Assembly (NCBI GenBank): GCA_964540965.1
Contig: CAZIOT010000003.1
Location: 201,627-265,626 of the forward strand
DNA: 64,000 bases
DNA from: JADYZU01 sp964540965
GTDB lineage: Bacteria; Pseudomonadota; Alphaproteobacteria; Rhodobacterales; Rhodobacteraceae
Direction: 5' to 3'
The position numbers were made by a program, and so were the translations under genes. Shown here piece after piece: positions 7,870-16,902 of the stretch. A model generated the notes under the pieces. The model made no database searches. It was not told the origin of the DNA and was given only the letters and a program-made list of their open reading frames with translations. Each line of letters opens with the position of its first letter. Within the stretch, counting starts at the first letter, position 1.

Positions 7870-8987
7870 TGACCAAGCTTCCGAACTGGGCCGATGTGGT
7901 CCTGATCCCGCTGATCTCGATCCTTCTCGCGCTGATCCTGTCCGGCGTCGTCATCGCCGCCATCGGGGAAAACCCGCTGCGCGCGCTGGCGATCATGGTT
8001 GACGGCGCCTTCGGCAATTCGGCGAATTTCGGCTATACGCTGTATTACGCGACGAATTTCATCTTCACCGGCCTTTGCGTCGCCATCGCCTTTCACGCAA
8101 AGCTGTTCAACATCGGGGCCGAGGGGCAGGCGACGCTGGGTGGCCTTGGCGTGGCGCTGGTCTGCCTCTACATCCCCTGGCCGCACTGGACCGTGGCACT
8201 GGTCGCGGCAACCATCGCCGCCATGGCCTTTGGCGCCGCCTGGGCCGCGATCCCGGCCTGGCTGCAGGTCAAGCGCGGCAGCCATATCGTCATCACCACG
8301 ATCATGTTCAACGCCATCGCCGCGGCGCTGCTGAACTACCTGCTGGTCAATGTCATCAACCTGAAAGGGTCGATGGACACCGCCACGGCGCCTTTCCCGG
8401 CCACGACGCATCTGCCGAACCTGGCCGACATCCTCGGGCTGATCGGCATTCCCTTTGCCCGCACCTCGCCGGCCAACATCGCCCTGCTGATCGCGCTTGC
8501 CGCCGCGGTCATCGTCTGGGCGGTGATCTGGCGGACGCGGCTGGGATACGAGCTGCGCGCCTTTGGCCATTCGGATTCGGCGGCGCGCTATGCCGGGATC
8601 GACGCCTTCCGCATCACCATGATCGTCATGCTCGCCTCGGGCGCGCTGGCGGGCCTGCTGGCCATCAACAAGGTGATGGGCGAGGGCGAGCGGCTGGTCA
8701 TGGGCGCGGTCGAGGGCGCCGGTTTCATCGGCATTGCCGTGGCGCTGATGGGGCGCAACCATCCGGTCGGCGTGGTGCTGGCCTCGCTTCTGTTCGGGGC
8801 GCTGACCCAGGGCGGCCAGATCCTCAGCCAGAATCAGGAAACCTCGATTCCGGTGGAACTGGTCGTCGTCATCCAGGCGCTGGTCATCATGTTCACCGGC
8901 GCGCTCGACAACATGGTACGGGCGCCGCTGACGCGGCTGTTCTGGTTGTTCCGGCGACCGCCGGCCACCGGCAAGGCGGGGGAATAG
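7869..8987 (+). CDS. Nucleoside ABC transporter permease 1
   Basis: A 372-residue inner-membrane permease of the BPD_transp_2 (RbsC/YufP-like) family with about nine to ten hydrophobic segments. The conserved coupling region contains AKLFNIGAEGQATLGG near residues 79-94. The start is ATG 7869, overlapping the ATPase stop (TGATG); an in-frame GTG immediately upstream is also possible. It forms the translocation pore with the next gene. Confidence 0.9.
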   Translation: MTKLPNWADVVLIPLISILLALILSGVVIAAIGENPLRALAIMVDGAFGNSANFGYTLYYATNFIFTGLCVAIAFHAKLFNIGAEGQATLGGLGVALVCLYIPWPHWTVALVAATIAAMAFGAAWAAIPAWLQVKRGSHIVITTIMFNAIAAALLNYLLVNVINLKGSMDTATAPFPATTHLPNLADILGLIGIPFARTSPANIALLIALAAAVIVWAVIWRTRLGYELRAFGHSDSAARYAGIDAFRITMIVMLASGALAGLLAINKVMGEGERLVMGAVEGAGFIGIAVALMGRNHPVGVVLASLLFGALTQGGQILSQNQETSIPVELVVVIQALVIMFTGALDNMVRAPLTRLFWLFRRPPATGKAGE

Positions 8988-8990
8988 GCC

Positions 8991-9971
8991 ATGGATTTCC
9001 TGACCATCCTCCTCATCCTCGATTCGACGCTGCGGCTGGCGACGCCGCTGCTGCTTGCCTGCCTTGCGGGGCTCTTTTCCGAACGCGCCGGGGTGTTCGA
9101 CATCGGCCTTGAGGGCAAGATGCTGATGGCGGCCTTTGTCGCCGCCGCCGTCGCCTATGGCACCGGATCCGCCTGGATCGGGCTGTTCGCGGCGATCCTG
9201 TCGTCGCTGGTCCTGTCCGGCCTGCACGGGCTTGCCGCCATCGTGTTCAAGGGCAACCAGCTGATTTCCGGGGTGGCGCTGAACTTTCTTGCCGCCGGGC
9301 TGACCGTCCTCATCTCGAACGCCCTGTTCGCACAGGGCGGACGGACGCCGCAGATCCCGGCCGAGGCACGGTTCAACCCGATCATCCTGCCCGGCGCCCT
9401 GACACGGGTGCGCGACATCGCGCAGGCCGATCCGCCGCTACAGATCTGGTCGGAACTGATCTCGGGCCATTCGATCATCGTGCCCTTTACCCTGCTCCTG
9501 GTGCCGCTGTCGTGGTGGGTGCTCTATCGCACCCGCTTTGGCCTGCGGCTGCGCGCGGTGGGCGAGAATCCGGCCGCCGTCGATACCGCCGGCGTCTCGG
9601 TGGTGCGGCTGCGCTGGGCGGCATTGGCCATTGGTGGCGTGCTGTGCGGCGTGGCGGGGGCGTATCTGTCGACCGCGCTGCAGGCCGGTTTCGTCAAGAA
9701 CATGACCGCCGACCGCGGCTATCTTGCGCTCGCCGCGCTGATCTTTGCCAAATGGAAGCCGTGGCCCGCGCTTTGGGCCTGCCTGCTGTTCGGCTTCCTG
9801 CAGGCGCTCGAGGCGCAGAACGCGGTGGTCAACCGGATGATCGGGTTCACCCTGCCGTCGCAGTTCTATTCCGCCCTGCCCTTCGCGCTGACCGTCATCA
9901 TCCTTGCCGGTCTGGGCGGCAAGACCACGCCACCGCGCGCCGGCGGCGAGCCCTATATCAAGGAACGCTAA
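8991..9971 (+). CDS. Nucleoside ABC transporter permease 2
   Basis: A 326-residue permease of the same family as the preceding gene (YufQ-like), starting 3 bp after it. It has several transmembrane segments and the paired motif FSERAGVFDIGLEGKMLM near residues 26-43, matching the NIGAEGQ motif of permease 1. It completes a heterodimeric nucleoside importer and ends the operon; the substrate is inferred from the BMP protein. Confidence 0.9.
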   Translation: MDFLTILLILDSTLRLATPLLLACLAGLFSERAGVFDIGLEGKMLMAAFVAAAVAYGTGSAWIGLFAAILSSLVLSGLHGLAAIVFKGNQLISGVALNFLAAGLTVLISNALFAQGGRTPQIPAEARFNPIILPGALTRVRDIAQADPPLQIWSELISGHSIIVPFTLLLVPLSWWVLYRTRFGLRLRAVGENPAAVDTAGVSVVRLRWAALAIGGVLCGVAGAYLSTALQAGFVKNMTADRGYLALAALIFAKWKPWPALWACLLFGFLQALEAQNAVVNRMIGFTLPSQFYSALPFALTVIILAGLGGKTTPPRAGGEPYIKER

Positions 9972-10134
9972 GCGGGCCGGCCGGAACCACGGTTCCGGCC
10001 GCATCCGCCCATCGCGCCGCGAAAGGGTGATGTGCAGGACACGACCCCAACTGGACTCATGACATCATGCCGCTGAGGGTGGAAATCGGGCCCGTCGCGT
10101 GATTCAGTCGGTCTAGCCAGCCGAAGGGCCGCCG

Positions 10135-11049
10135 ATGCAGCTCTATCTTCCCATTGCCGAAGTATCGGTGAACGCCTTTCTTCTTCTGGGGATCGGCGGG
10201 TTGGTCGGCATGCTGTCGGGCATGTTCGGCGTGGGTGGCGGTTTTCTCATCACGCCGCTCTTGTTCCTGACCGGCATCCCCCCCGCCGTTGCCGTCGCCA
10301 CCAGCGCCAACCAGATCGTCGCCTCCTCAGTCTCGGCGCTGGCCGTGCATCTGCGGCGGCGCACGGTCGATTTCGCCATGGGCACGGTGCTTTTGCTCGG
10401 CGGTCTGGCCGGTTCGGCCATCGGCGTCGTCATCTTCAACTGGATGAAGCGGCTGGGCCAGGTCGATCTGCTGGTCGAATTGTGCTATGTCGTCTTCCTT
10501 GGCATTGTCGGCGCGCTGATGCTGACCGAAAGCCTGCGCGCCCTGATGCGCGCCCGCAGCGGCGCCCCGCCGAAACGGCGGCGGCACACCTGGGTGCAGA
10601 ACCTGCCGTTCAAGATCAAGTTCCGCACCTCGGGCCTTTACATCTCGGTGATCCCGCCCTTTGCGGTCGGCCTTTTCGTCGGCGTGCTGGCGGCGATCAT
10701 GGGGGTGGGCGGCGGTTTCATCATGGTGCCGGCGATGATCTACCTCCTGGGGATGCCGACCAAGGTCGTGATCGGCACCTCGCTGTTCCAGATCATCTTC
10801 ACCACCGCCTTCACCACCATGCTGCACGCCACCACAAACCGCACCGTCGACATGGTGCTTGCCCTGCTGCTGATCCTGGGCGGGGTCATCGGCGCACAGG
10901 TCGGCGCGGTCATCGGCGCGAAACTCAAGGCCGAACAGCTGCGCATCCTGCTCGCGCTCCTGGTGCTGGCGGTCTGCCTGCAGATCGCCGTCGGCCTGTT
11001 CCTGACCCCGTCCGAGCTGTTCTCGCTGGAGCCGGGGGCGCCGCTGTGA
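10135..11049 (+). CDS. TauE/SafE (TSUP) family membrane permease
   Basis: A 304-residue membrane protein with the TSUP internal duplication. GMLSGMFGVGGGFLITPLL (first half) and VLAAIMGVGGGFIMVPAM (second half) are the paired glycine-rich motifs, separated by a basic cytoplasmic loop (SGAPPKRRRHTW). TSUP proteins export sulfite, sulfoacetate or related anions. The stop overlaps the start of the TIGR02186 gene by 4 bp, a pairing common in Rhodobacteraceae. Confidence 0.88.
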   Translation: MQLYLPIAEVSVNAFLLLGIGGLVGMLSGMFGVGGGFLITPLLFLTGIPPAVAVATSANQIVASSVSALAVHLRRRTVDFAMGTVLLLGGLAGSAIGVVIFNWMKRLGQVDLLVELCYVVFLGIVGALMLTESLRALMRARSGAPPKRRRHTWVQNLPFKIKFRTSGLYISVIPPFAVGLFVGVLAAIMGVGGGFIMVPAMIYLLGMPTKVVIGTSLFQIIFTTAFTTMLHATTNRTVDMVLALLLILGGVIGAQVGAVIGAKLKAEQLRILLALLVLAVCLQIAVGLFLTPSELFSLEPGAPL

Positions 11050-11795
11050 TCAGGCTTGCGTCCCTGCTGCTGCTTCTGGCCCTGCCCGCCCGCGCCGAAG
11101 AGATCGTCATGGGCCTTTCGGCCGATCAGGTGGCGATCACCGCGACCTTCAACGGCTCGGACATCCTGGTGTTCGGCGCGGTCAAACGCGACGCGCCGCC
11201 ACCTGAAAGCGCGCCGCTCGAGGTCATCATCACCGTCTCGGGCCCCCTGACCCCGGTGACGGTGCGCGAAAAGGAACGGATCGCCGGCATCTGGATCAAC
11301 CATGCCGCGATCACTGTCGATGCCGCGCCGTCCTTTTACGCGGTCGCCACCACCGCGCCCCTGACCGAAATCCTCACCGATACCGAGGATCTGCGCCATA
11401 CCATCTCGATCCCGCGGGCGATCCGGTCGGTCGGGCACGAGGTCGAGAACTCGGGCGAATTCGCCGAGGCGCTGATCCGCATCCGCGAGACCGAGGGCCT
11501 TTACCGCGAGATGCAGGGGGCCGTCGAACTGGACGAGGAAACGCTCTTCCGCGCCTCGATCGACCTGCCGGCCAATCTGGTCGAGGGCATCTATGTCACC
11601 CGCATCTTCCTGACCCGCGACGGCACCGTGCTGGACGATTTCCAGACGGCGATCACCGTGGAAAAGGTCGGGCTGGAACGCTGGCTGTTCAACCTGTCGC
11701 AGGGGCAGCCGTTCCTGTACGGCCTGCTGTCGCTGATTCTCGCGGTTGCCGCCGGCTGGGGCGCCTCGGCGGCGGCACAGGCGCTGCGGCGCTAG
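11046..11795 (+). CDS. TIGR02186 family exported, membrane-anchored protein
   Basis: A 249-residue protein with GTG start at 11046 overlapping the TauE/SafE stop. It has an N-terminal signal peptide (to about residue 18, LPARAEE), a long beta-rich periplasmic region and one C-terminal transmembrane helix (about residues 222-242) followed by RR. It matches the alphaproteobacterial TIGR02186 group, always seen beside TSUP permeases and probably an accessory subunit. Molecular role is unknown. Confidence 0.85.
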   Translation: MIRLASLLLLLALPARAEEIVMGLSADQVAITATFNGSDILVFGAVKRDAPPPESAPLEVIITVSGPLTPVTVREKERIAGIWINHAAITVDAAPSFYAVATTAPLTEILTDTEDLRHTISIPRAIRSVGHEVENSGEFAEALIRIRETEGLYREMQGAVELDEETLFRASIDLPANLVEGIYVTRIFLTRDGTVLDDFQTAITVEKVGLERWLFNLSQGQPFLYGLLSLILAVAAGWGASAAAQALRR

Positions 11796-11929
11796 GTCTT
11801 TCGCGCCAAGGGCTTGCAGATCCGCCTCTCCCCATTTCCGGGGAGGGTGGATCAGTCAATATTCCAGCAAGATCTGCCGTGCTACCATAGGTCGTTAGCA
11901 ATTCATTAACCTTTCGGAGCGAGCCTGAG

Positions 11930-12139
11930 ATGGGACGGAAGTGGATCATCAGCGTTCTGGCCGACCTGCGGTCCTTCGCGGAACTGAATGACCTGCCCAT
12001 GCTTGCGGCGGAACTCAGTCAGGCCTCCCGCGTGGCCGAGGCGGAACTGGCGCGGGCGCGGGACGGGCTGCCTCGGGCGGCGGAGGGGAATGGAACTCGA
12101 ATCCTATCTCGAGAGGGTGGAGCGGGCCCGCGGCCTTGA
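11930..12139 (+). CDS. Small protein upstream of and overlapping luxR
   Basis: A 69-residue ORF with GGAGCGAG ribosome site before ATG 11930. Residues 1-50 look like a helical pair (IISVLADLRSFAELNDLPML then ELSQASRVAEAELARAR); the C-terminal part overlaps the luxR start (12090) by 50 bp in another frame and is probably unstructured. The arrangement suggests translational coupling to luxR. Function unknown. Confidence 0.55.
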   Translation: MGRKWIISVLADLRSFAELNDLPMLAAELSQASRVAEAELARARDGLPRAAEGNGTRILSREGGAGPRP

Positions 12140-12875
12140 CGACATCCAGTCGCTGATCGTCGCCCTGCGCGACCAGTATCGCGTTGACCATATCGTCTAT
12201 CACTGGGTCTCGTCGGACGGAGAGCAATACGGCTGCGGCACCTATGACCCGAAATGGGTGCAGCACTATGTCGACAACGACTATCTGCGCATCGACCCGG
12301 TGGTGATCGGCTGTTTCCAGCGTTTTCACCCGGTCGACTGGAAACGGCTGGACTGGTCGTCGCGCGCGGCCCGCGCATTCCGGCAGGATGCGGTGGCGCA
12401 TGGAGTCGGCAATCAGGGCTTTTCGATCCCGATCCGCGGGCCGAACGGGCAATTCGCCCTGTTCAGCGTCTCGCATTCCTGTTCCGACGCCGATTGGGCC
12501 GCCTTCACCGCCGACCATCAGCGCGAACTGATCCTGATTGCGCATTACTTCAACCGCAAGGCGCTGGAACTGGAAAGCGGCCGCGCGCCCGAGCCGACCC
12601 GCGGCCTGTCGCCGCGGGAAATCGACACGCTGACCTATCTGGCCATGGGCTATGCCCGCGGTCAGGTGGCGGACATGCTGGAAATTTCCGAACACACCCT
12701 GCGGGCCTATGTCGAAAGCGCGCGGTTCAAGCTGGGGGCGATGAACACCGTCCATGCCGTCGCCCGCGCCATGGCCGAAGGGCTGATCGTCGTCGGCGGC
12801 GCGGCCCGCGGCGCGCCGGGCGACTGGCCGGGCCGCGACGAACACCCGCCCACGGGCCGCGCCGCGGCACGCTAG
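12090..12875 (+). CDS. LuxR family autoinducer-binding transcriptional regulator
   Basis: A 261-residue two-domain regulator. The N-terminal autoinducer-binding domain has YHWVSSDGEQYGCGTYDPKW and W/Y/D residues typical of the acyl-homoserine-lactone pocket. The C-terminal LuxR HTH (about residues 170-230) has LSPREIDTLTYLAMGYA then EISEHTLRAYVESARFKLG. ATG 12090 is chosen over an upstream in-frame codon because of a GGAGGGGA ribosome site. The luxI gene follows 166 bp downstream, forming a cognate quorum-sensing pair. Confidence 0.9.
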   Translation: MELESYLERVERARGLDDIQSLIVALRDQYRVDHIVYHWVSSDGEQYGCGTYDPKWVQHYVDNDYLRIDPVVIGCFQRFHPVDWKRLDWSSRAARAFRQDAVAHGVGNQGFSIPIRGPNGQFALFSVSHSCSDADWAAFTADHQRELILIAHYFNRKALELESGRAPEPTRGLSPREIDTLTYLAMGYARGQVADMLEISEHTLRAYVESARFKLGAMNTVHAVARAMAEGLIVVGGAARGAPGDWPGRDEHPPTGRAAAR

Positions 12876-12973
12876 GCCGGGTCCGGCCCCTGTCTGCGCA
12901 ATCCTGCGTTCCGCCGGCCGGATCGCACGCCGGACCGTGGGCCCGTCCCCGGTAACGCGCCATTAACCACGTT

Positions 12974-12991
12974 CACCGCACAAGGGCGGTG
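12974..12991 (+). promoter_or_regulatory. Candidate lux-box upstream of luxI
   Basis: A perfect 6-6-6 inverted repeat, CACCGC-ACAAGG-GCGGTG, is centred about 60 bp before the luxI ATG. It is 18 bp long, like LuxR-type operators (18-20 bp). It is flanked on both sides by TTAACC. Autoinduction by the neighbouring LuxR is inferred. Confidence 0.5.
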
Positions 12992-13041
12992 TTAACCTTT
13001 CCCGCCCTAGGGTTTCCCGACCGAACTGCCGGAGGAACCCG

Positions 13042-13665
13042 ATGCTGCGCTTTCTCTATGCCGATCAACTGCCCGGCCACGCCCGCCTTGCGCGGTCGAT
13101 GTTTCAGGACCGCGCCCTGCAATTCTACCACCGCCACGGCTGGGACGTGACCGTCGATGCCCAGGGCGAAGAGCGCGACGAATATGACGCGCTGAACCCG
13201 CTTTATGTCATCTGGGAACGGCCCGACGGGCTGCATGGCGGCTCGGCCCGGTTCCTGCCCACCACCGGGCGCACCATGGTGAACGACCATTTCCGCCACC
13301 TGATCGGCGGCGGCACCCTGTCCAGCCCCTTCATCTGGGAATGCACCCGGTTCTGCCTTGCCCCCGGCGGCGAGGGTGGCCGCATCGCCCCGGCGCTGAT
13401 GCTGGGCGGGGGCGAGCTGATGCGCGCCTTCGGCCTTGGCCATTTCGTCGGCGTCTTTGACACCCCGATGATCCGCGCCTATCGCCACATGGGCGCGGTG
13501 CCCGACGTGCTGGGCAGCGCGCGCGGCATCTCGGTCGGGCTTTGGGAACACGACCCCCGCACCCGCGACACGCTTGCCGCGCGGGCCGGCATTCCGGCGC
13601 AGACCGCGACAGACTGGTTCGACGCCGCCTTTGCCCCCGCCGAACCGGTGCGGCTGACAGCCTGA
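13042..13665 (+). CDS. Acyl-homoserine-lactone synthase (LuxI family)
   Basis: A 207-residue autoinducer synthase that makes acyl-homoserine lactones from S-adenosylmethionine and acyl-ACP. The conserved LuxI residues are present at their canonical positions: R24, F28, W34, D46, D49, R70, F84, E100 and R103. A GGAGGA ribosome site lies 7 bp before ATG 13042. It is next to a LuxR regulator and behind a lux-box-like dyad. Chain length of the signal cannot be predicted from sequence. Confidence 0.95.
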   Translation: MLRFLYADQLPGHARLARSMFQDRALQFYHRHGWDVTVDAQGEERDEYDALNPLYVIWERPDGLHGGSARFLPTTGRTMVNDHFRHLIGGGTLSSPFIWECTRFCLAPGGEGGRIAPALMLGGGELMRAFGLGHFVGVFDTPMIRAYRHMGAVPDVLGSARGISVGLWEHDPRTRDTLAARAGIPAQTATDWFDAAFAPAEPVRLTA

Positions 13666-13704
13666 CCACTGGCCCCCGCCGGGCCGCGCGGATAGGGTCG
13701 GCGC

Positions 13705-15234
13705 ATGAATGCGCCCGCCCTGTCCTTTTCCCCCGACCAGGCCGAAGCCTGGGATGCCATCGCCGCCCTGCTGTATGAGGCCGGGGTCGACATCGACGCC
13801 GGCGAACTGACAGGTCCGGGGGGCGAGGGCAGCACCATCGCCGCCGTGATCGGCAAGGCCGGATCGGGCAAGACCCTGCTTCTGGCGCAACTGACAAACG
13901 CCCTGCGCGAGGCCGGGGTCGACATCGTGTCCGGCGACTACGAAAGCCGCCGCCGCAAGGAACGCCGCAGCCTTGCCGTGCTGGCGCCGACCAACAAGGC
14001 GGCCAGCGTGCTGCGCGCCCGCGGCGTCCCGGCAACGACGATCCACCGCATCCTCTATTCCCCGGTCTATGACCCCGAATACGAAAAGGTCGCCGAATGG
14101 CTGTCGGGCCAGGGCGACCGGCCCGCGGCCGGGGCGCTGACCGACATCCAGCTTGACCGCGCCTTTGCCGCCTTCCAGACCCACGGATCGATCCCCGCGG
14201 CACTCGCCTCCGCCGGCCTGCGCGGATCGGATTTCATCACCGGCTGGAAGCGGCGCGAGGAACCTCTCGACATCGGTTTCGTCGACGAAAGCTCCATGCT
14301 GGATGAACGGCAATTCACCGATCTGAAAGAGATTTTTCCGACGCTGGTGCTGTTTGGCGATCCGGCGCAGCTGCCCCCGGTGCAAAGCACCGGCGGCATG
14401 GTGTTCGACGCCCTGCCCGCCCCGTCCAAGCTGGAACTGCACCGCGTCCACCGCCAGGACGCCGACAATCCGATCCTCGACCTTGCCCATGCGCTCGCCG
14501 ATCCCGACCTCGGGTTCGAGGATTTCGAACGTCTGGTCGAAGGCGCCGCCCGCCGGGACGACCGCGTGGTGGTGGCGCAGCGGGTCGAAGCCGATCTGAT
14601 GGCCCGCTCGCCGGTGCTGGTCTGGCGCAACGCGACGCGGATCAAGCTGATCCATGTCTTCCGCAGCGCCTTTGACGCGCCCGAAGGGCTGCTGCTGCCG
14701 GGCGAGCCCTTGATCTGCGACGGCATCGAACTGCCGCTCAAGCACCGCAAGAAGCGGCTCGATCTCGAGGCGCGCGGCCTGATCAAGGGCGCGCAGGTCG
14801 TCTATCTTGGACCCGGCAAGCGCGACGGATTTTCCCGCCTGCATGTCTTTGGCGCGCCGGAACCGCAGATTTCCGCCGCCAGCATCGTCAAGATCGAGAA
14901 GGAGGGCGAGGAAGAGCCCTTCATCCCCTATGCCGCCCGCATGGGCGCGGTATTCCTGCACGGCGCCGCGGTGACGATCCATAAAGCCCAAGGGTCGCAA
15001 TGGGATACGGTGCAGGTCTTTGCGCCCGACCTGATGATCGCCGCCCGCATGGGCCGTGTCGAGGCCGGGCAGCCTTTGTGGAAACGGCTGGCCTATGTGG
15101 CGATCACCCGGGCCGAGCGGGAATTGCGCTGGGTGGTGCGGTCGGCCCTGACGCGGCCCACAGCGCCCCTGACTATCGCCGATCTTGGCGGGGTGGCGGC
15201 GCCCCTGGACCTGAGCGGAGGGAACGAGGAATGA
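13705..15234 (+). CDS. RecD-like ATP-dependent DNA helicase
   Basis: A 509-residue superfamily 1B helicase. Motif I GKAGSGKT is at 50-57, motif II is IGFVDESSM, motif III is FGDPAQLPPV, and the C-terminal UvrD_C_2-type region has TIHKAQGSQW and YVAITRAEREL. The protein is shorter than RecD of RecBCD and lacks its N-terminal domain; such stand-alone helicases are common in alphaproteobacteria. The stop overlaps the SDR start (ATGA). Substrate and pathway are not determined. Confidence 0.85.
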   Translation: MNAPALSFSPDQAEAWDAIAALLYEAGVDIDAGELTGPGGEGSTIAAVIGKAGSGKTLLLAQLTNALREAGVDIVSGDYESRRRKERRSLAVLAPTNKAASVLRARGVPATTIHRILYSPVYDPEYEKVAEWLSGQGDRPAAGALTDIQLDRAFAAFQTHGSIPAALASAGLRGSDFITGWKRREEPLDIGFVDESSMLDERQFTDLKEIFPTLVLFGDPAQLPPVQSTGGMVFDALPAPSKLELHRVHRQDADNPILDLAHALADPDLGFEDFERLVEGAARRDDRVVVAQRVEADLMARSPVLVWRNATRIKLIHVFRSAFDAPEGLLLPGEPLICDGIELPLKHRKKRLDLEARGLIKGAQVVYLGPGKRDGFSRLHVFGAPEPQISAASIVKIEKEGEEEPFIPYAARMGAVFLHGAAVTIHKAQGSQWDTVQVFAPDLMIAARMGRVEAGQPLWKRLAYVAITRAERELRWVVRSALTRPTAPLTIADLGGVAAPLDLSGGNEE

Positions 15235-15956
15235 GGACGATCATCATCACCGGCGCCTCGGGCGGCATCGGCCGCGCCGTGGCCGAGCGGTTTCTGGACG
15301 CCGGCTGGACCGTCGGGCTGATCGCCCGCCGCGCCGGGCTGCTGGACAGCATCGCCGCAGGGCGACGCGCCATCGCCCTGCCCTGCGACGTGACGCAGGA
15401 AGACGAAGTCGACCACGCCTTCGACGCCTTCCACGCCGAAACCGGGCGCCTTGACGTGCTGTTCAACAACGCCGGCATCTTTGTGCCGCCGGCGATGATC
15501 GACGACATGCCGGTGTCGGACTGGCATCAGGCGGTGGCGGTGAACATGACCGGCATGTTCCTGTCCGCCCGCGCCGCCTTTCGCCTGATGCGGCGGCAGG
15601 CCCCCCAGGGCGGGCGGATCATCAACAACGGCTCGGTCTCGGCCCAGGCCCCGCGCGAGGGCGCGGTCAGCTACACCATGACCAAGCACGCGATCTCGGG
15701 GCTGACGAAACAGCTTGCTCTGGACGGACGCGCCTTCGACATAGCCTGCGGCCAGATCGACATCGGCAATGCCCGCACCGAAATGGTCGAGGCGCTGGTC
15801 GCCCGGGAACAGGCCGCCGGCCGGCCGGTGCCGCAGACGATGGATGTGGGCCTTGTCGCCAATGCCGTGCTGGCGATGGCCGAATTGCCGGCCGAGGCCA
15901 ATGTGCTGTTCCAGACCATCATGGCAACCAAGATGCCTCTGGTCGGCCGCGGCTAG
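15231..15956 (+). CDS. SDR family NAD(P)-dependent oxidoreductase
   Basis: A 241-residue classical short-chain dehydrogenase. The cofactor motif TGASGGIG is at 7-14, NNAG is near residue 81, and the catalytic Ser-Tyr-Lys set is visible as NGSVSAQAP and SYTMTKHA (Y about 147, K about 151). It uses ATG overlapping the helicase stop, so the two are translationally coupled. The converging DCC gene ends 4 bp into it. Substrate unknown. Confidence 0.88.
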   Translation: MRTIIITGASGGIGRAVAERFLDAGWTVGLIARRAGLLDSIAAGRRAIALPCDVTQEDEVDHAFDAFHAETGRLDVLFNNAGIFVPPAMIDDMPVSDWHQAVAVNMTGMFLSARAAFRLMRRQAPQGGRIINNGSVSAQAPREGAVSYTMTKHAISGLTKQLALDGRAFDIACGQIDIGNARTEMVEALVAREQAAGRPVPQTMDVGLVANAVLAMAELPAEANVLFQTIMATKMPLVGRG

Positions 15957-16336
15957 CCCTGCCCTATCAGCCGCGCCCGGAATGCCGGATCGGGAATCGC
16001 GCACATCTCGCCCCGGCCGAACCAGGCATAGCGGTTGCGGGCCAGGCGGCGGTAAAGCCAGTCGCGCAGCCTCCGCGGCACGATCCGCAACAGGCCGAAT
16101 GCCCGGCCCCAGCCGCCCGAGCGCAGGCCGACATGGATGATCGCCTCGGCATCGCGCCAGACCCGGCCGCCGTCGAAAAACAGCCAGGTCTCGGGGTCGG
16201 CCGCGTCGATGCCCTCGCGCGCCATCAGCGCCTCGCCAAGCGGCGTCTGGATCGTCGCGATGCGGATCGCGCCCGAACGGTCAAGACGATGGATCATGCG
16301 CGCGCCGCGCGAACAAATCGCGCAATCGCCATCCAT
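15953..16336 (-). CDS. DCC family thiol-disulfide oxidoreductase (DUF393)
   Basis: A 127-residue protein from ATG 16336, with the family motif DGDCAIC at its extreme N-terminus (C5, C8) followed by conserved WLFFDGGRVWRDAEAI. In most members a short beta strand precedes the DGxCxxC motif. Here the in-frame codons upstream read GPVAVMDGDC, so coding probably begins further upstream, but no ATG, GTG or TTG exists before the in-frame stop at 16415-16417. A non-standard CTG start or a sequence error is possible. Confidence 0.75.
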   Translation of the reverse strand: MDGDCAICSRGARMIHRLDRSGAIRIATIQTPLGEALMAREGIDAADPETWLFFDGGRVWRDAEAIIHVGLRSGGWGRAFGLLRIVPRRLRDWLYRRLARNRYAWFGRGEMCAIPDPAFRARLIGQG

Positions 16337-16392
16337 GACAGCAACCGGCCCCAGATCAAGAAGCCGGTCCAGATCAGCGGGCGCTGTCGCCG

Positions 16393-16614
16393 TCAGGATC
16401 CGCCTTCTTCCTCGTCATCCGATCCGCCTGCGGTGGCAAGCCCGATCAGCAGCGCGGCGCCAAGGATCGGCAGGATGATACCCCAGGACGACCGCTGCGC
16501 CGGCGGCTCGACCGGTACGACGACGGTGGTGGTGGTGGTCGGCGCCAGACCGCCCGCAAGGGCGGCCGTGGCCGAGGTCGCGATCAGCGCGGCAGCAAGA
16601 ACGGAACGCAGCAT
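16393..16614 (-). CDS. Tiny exported/membrane protein, copy A
   Basis: A 73-residue protein starting at ATG 16614 (AAAGG site upstream; a GTG three codons earlier is in frame). It has a signal-like helix (LRSVLAAALIATSATAALA), a Thr/Val/Pro linker (TTTTTVVVPVEPPAQ), one transmembrane helix (WGIILPILGAALLIGLA) and an acidic tail GGSDDEEEGGS. It is closely similar to the next gene upstream, so the pair arose by tandem duplication. Function unknown. Confidence 0.7.
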   Translation of the reverse strand: MLRSVLAAALIATSATAALAGGLAPTTTTTVVVPVEPPAQRSSWGIILPILGAALLIGLATAGGSDDEEEGGS

Positions 16615-16683
16615 CTGAAACACCTTTCGGTTGAATATCGGCCGGCCGGTTCACCCGGCCGCACCGCAGTTTCGCCGGGACAG

Positions 16684-16902
16684 TTACGGCAGGGGGTCGT
16701 CCTCGTCATCCGACCCGCCCGAGGTGGCAAGACCGATCAGCAGCACGGCGCCAAGGATCGGCAGGATGATGCCCCAGGACGACCGTTGCGCCGGCGGCTC
16801 GACCGGCACGACGACGGTGGTGGTGGTCGGCGCAAGACCGCCGGCAAGGGCGGCGCTCGCAGAGGTCGCGATCAGCGCGGCAGCAAGAACGGAACGAAGC
16901 AT
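16684..16902 (-). CDS. Tiny exported/membrane protein, copy B
   Basis: A 72-residue paralogue of the preceding entry with the same layout: signal-like helix, TTTTVVVPVEPPAQRSSWG linker, one transmembrane helix and acidic tail GGSDDEDDPLP. The start ATG 16902 has an AAAGGGA site 9 bp upstream. The two copies are about 80 percent identical along their length, differing mainly in the C-terminal tail. Function unknown. Confidence 0.7.
   Translation of the reverse strand: MLRSVLAAALIATSASAALAGGLAPTTTTVVVPVEPPAQRSSWGIILPILGAVLLIGLATSGGSDDEDDPLP

Noticed and set aside
12973..15000. 675-codon minus-strand open frame
   Set aside because: It lies antisense to luxI and the helicase gene, both with intact family motifs, and its own translation is low-complexity.
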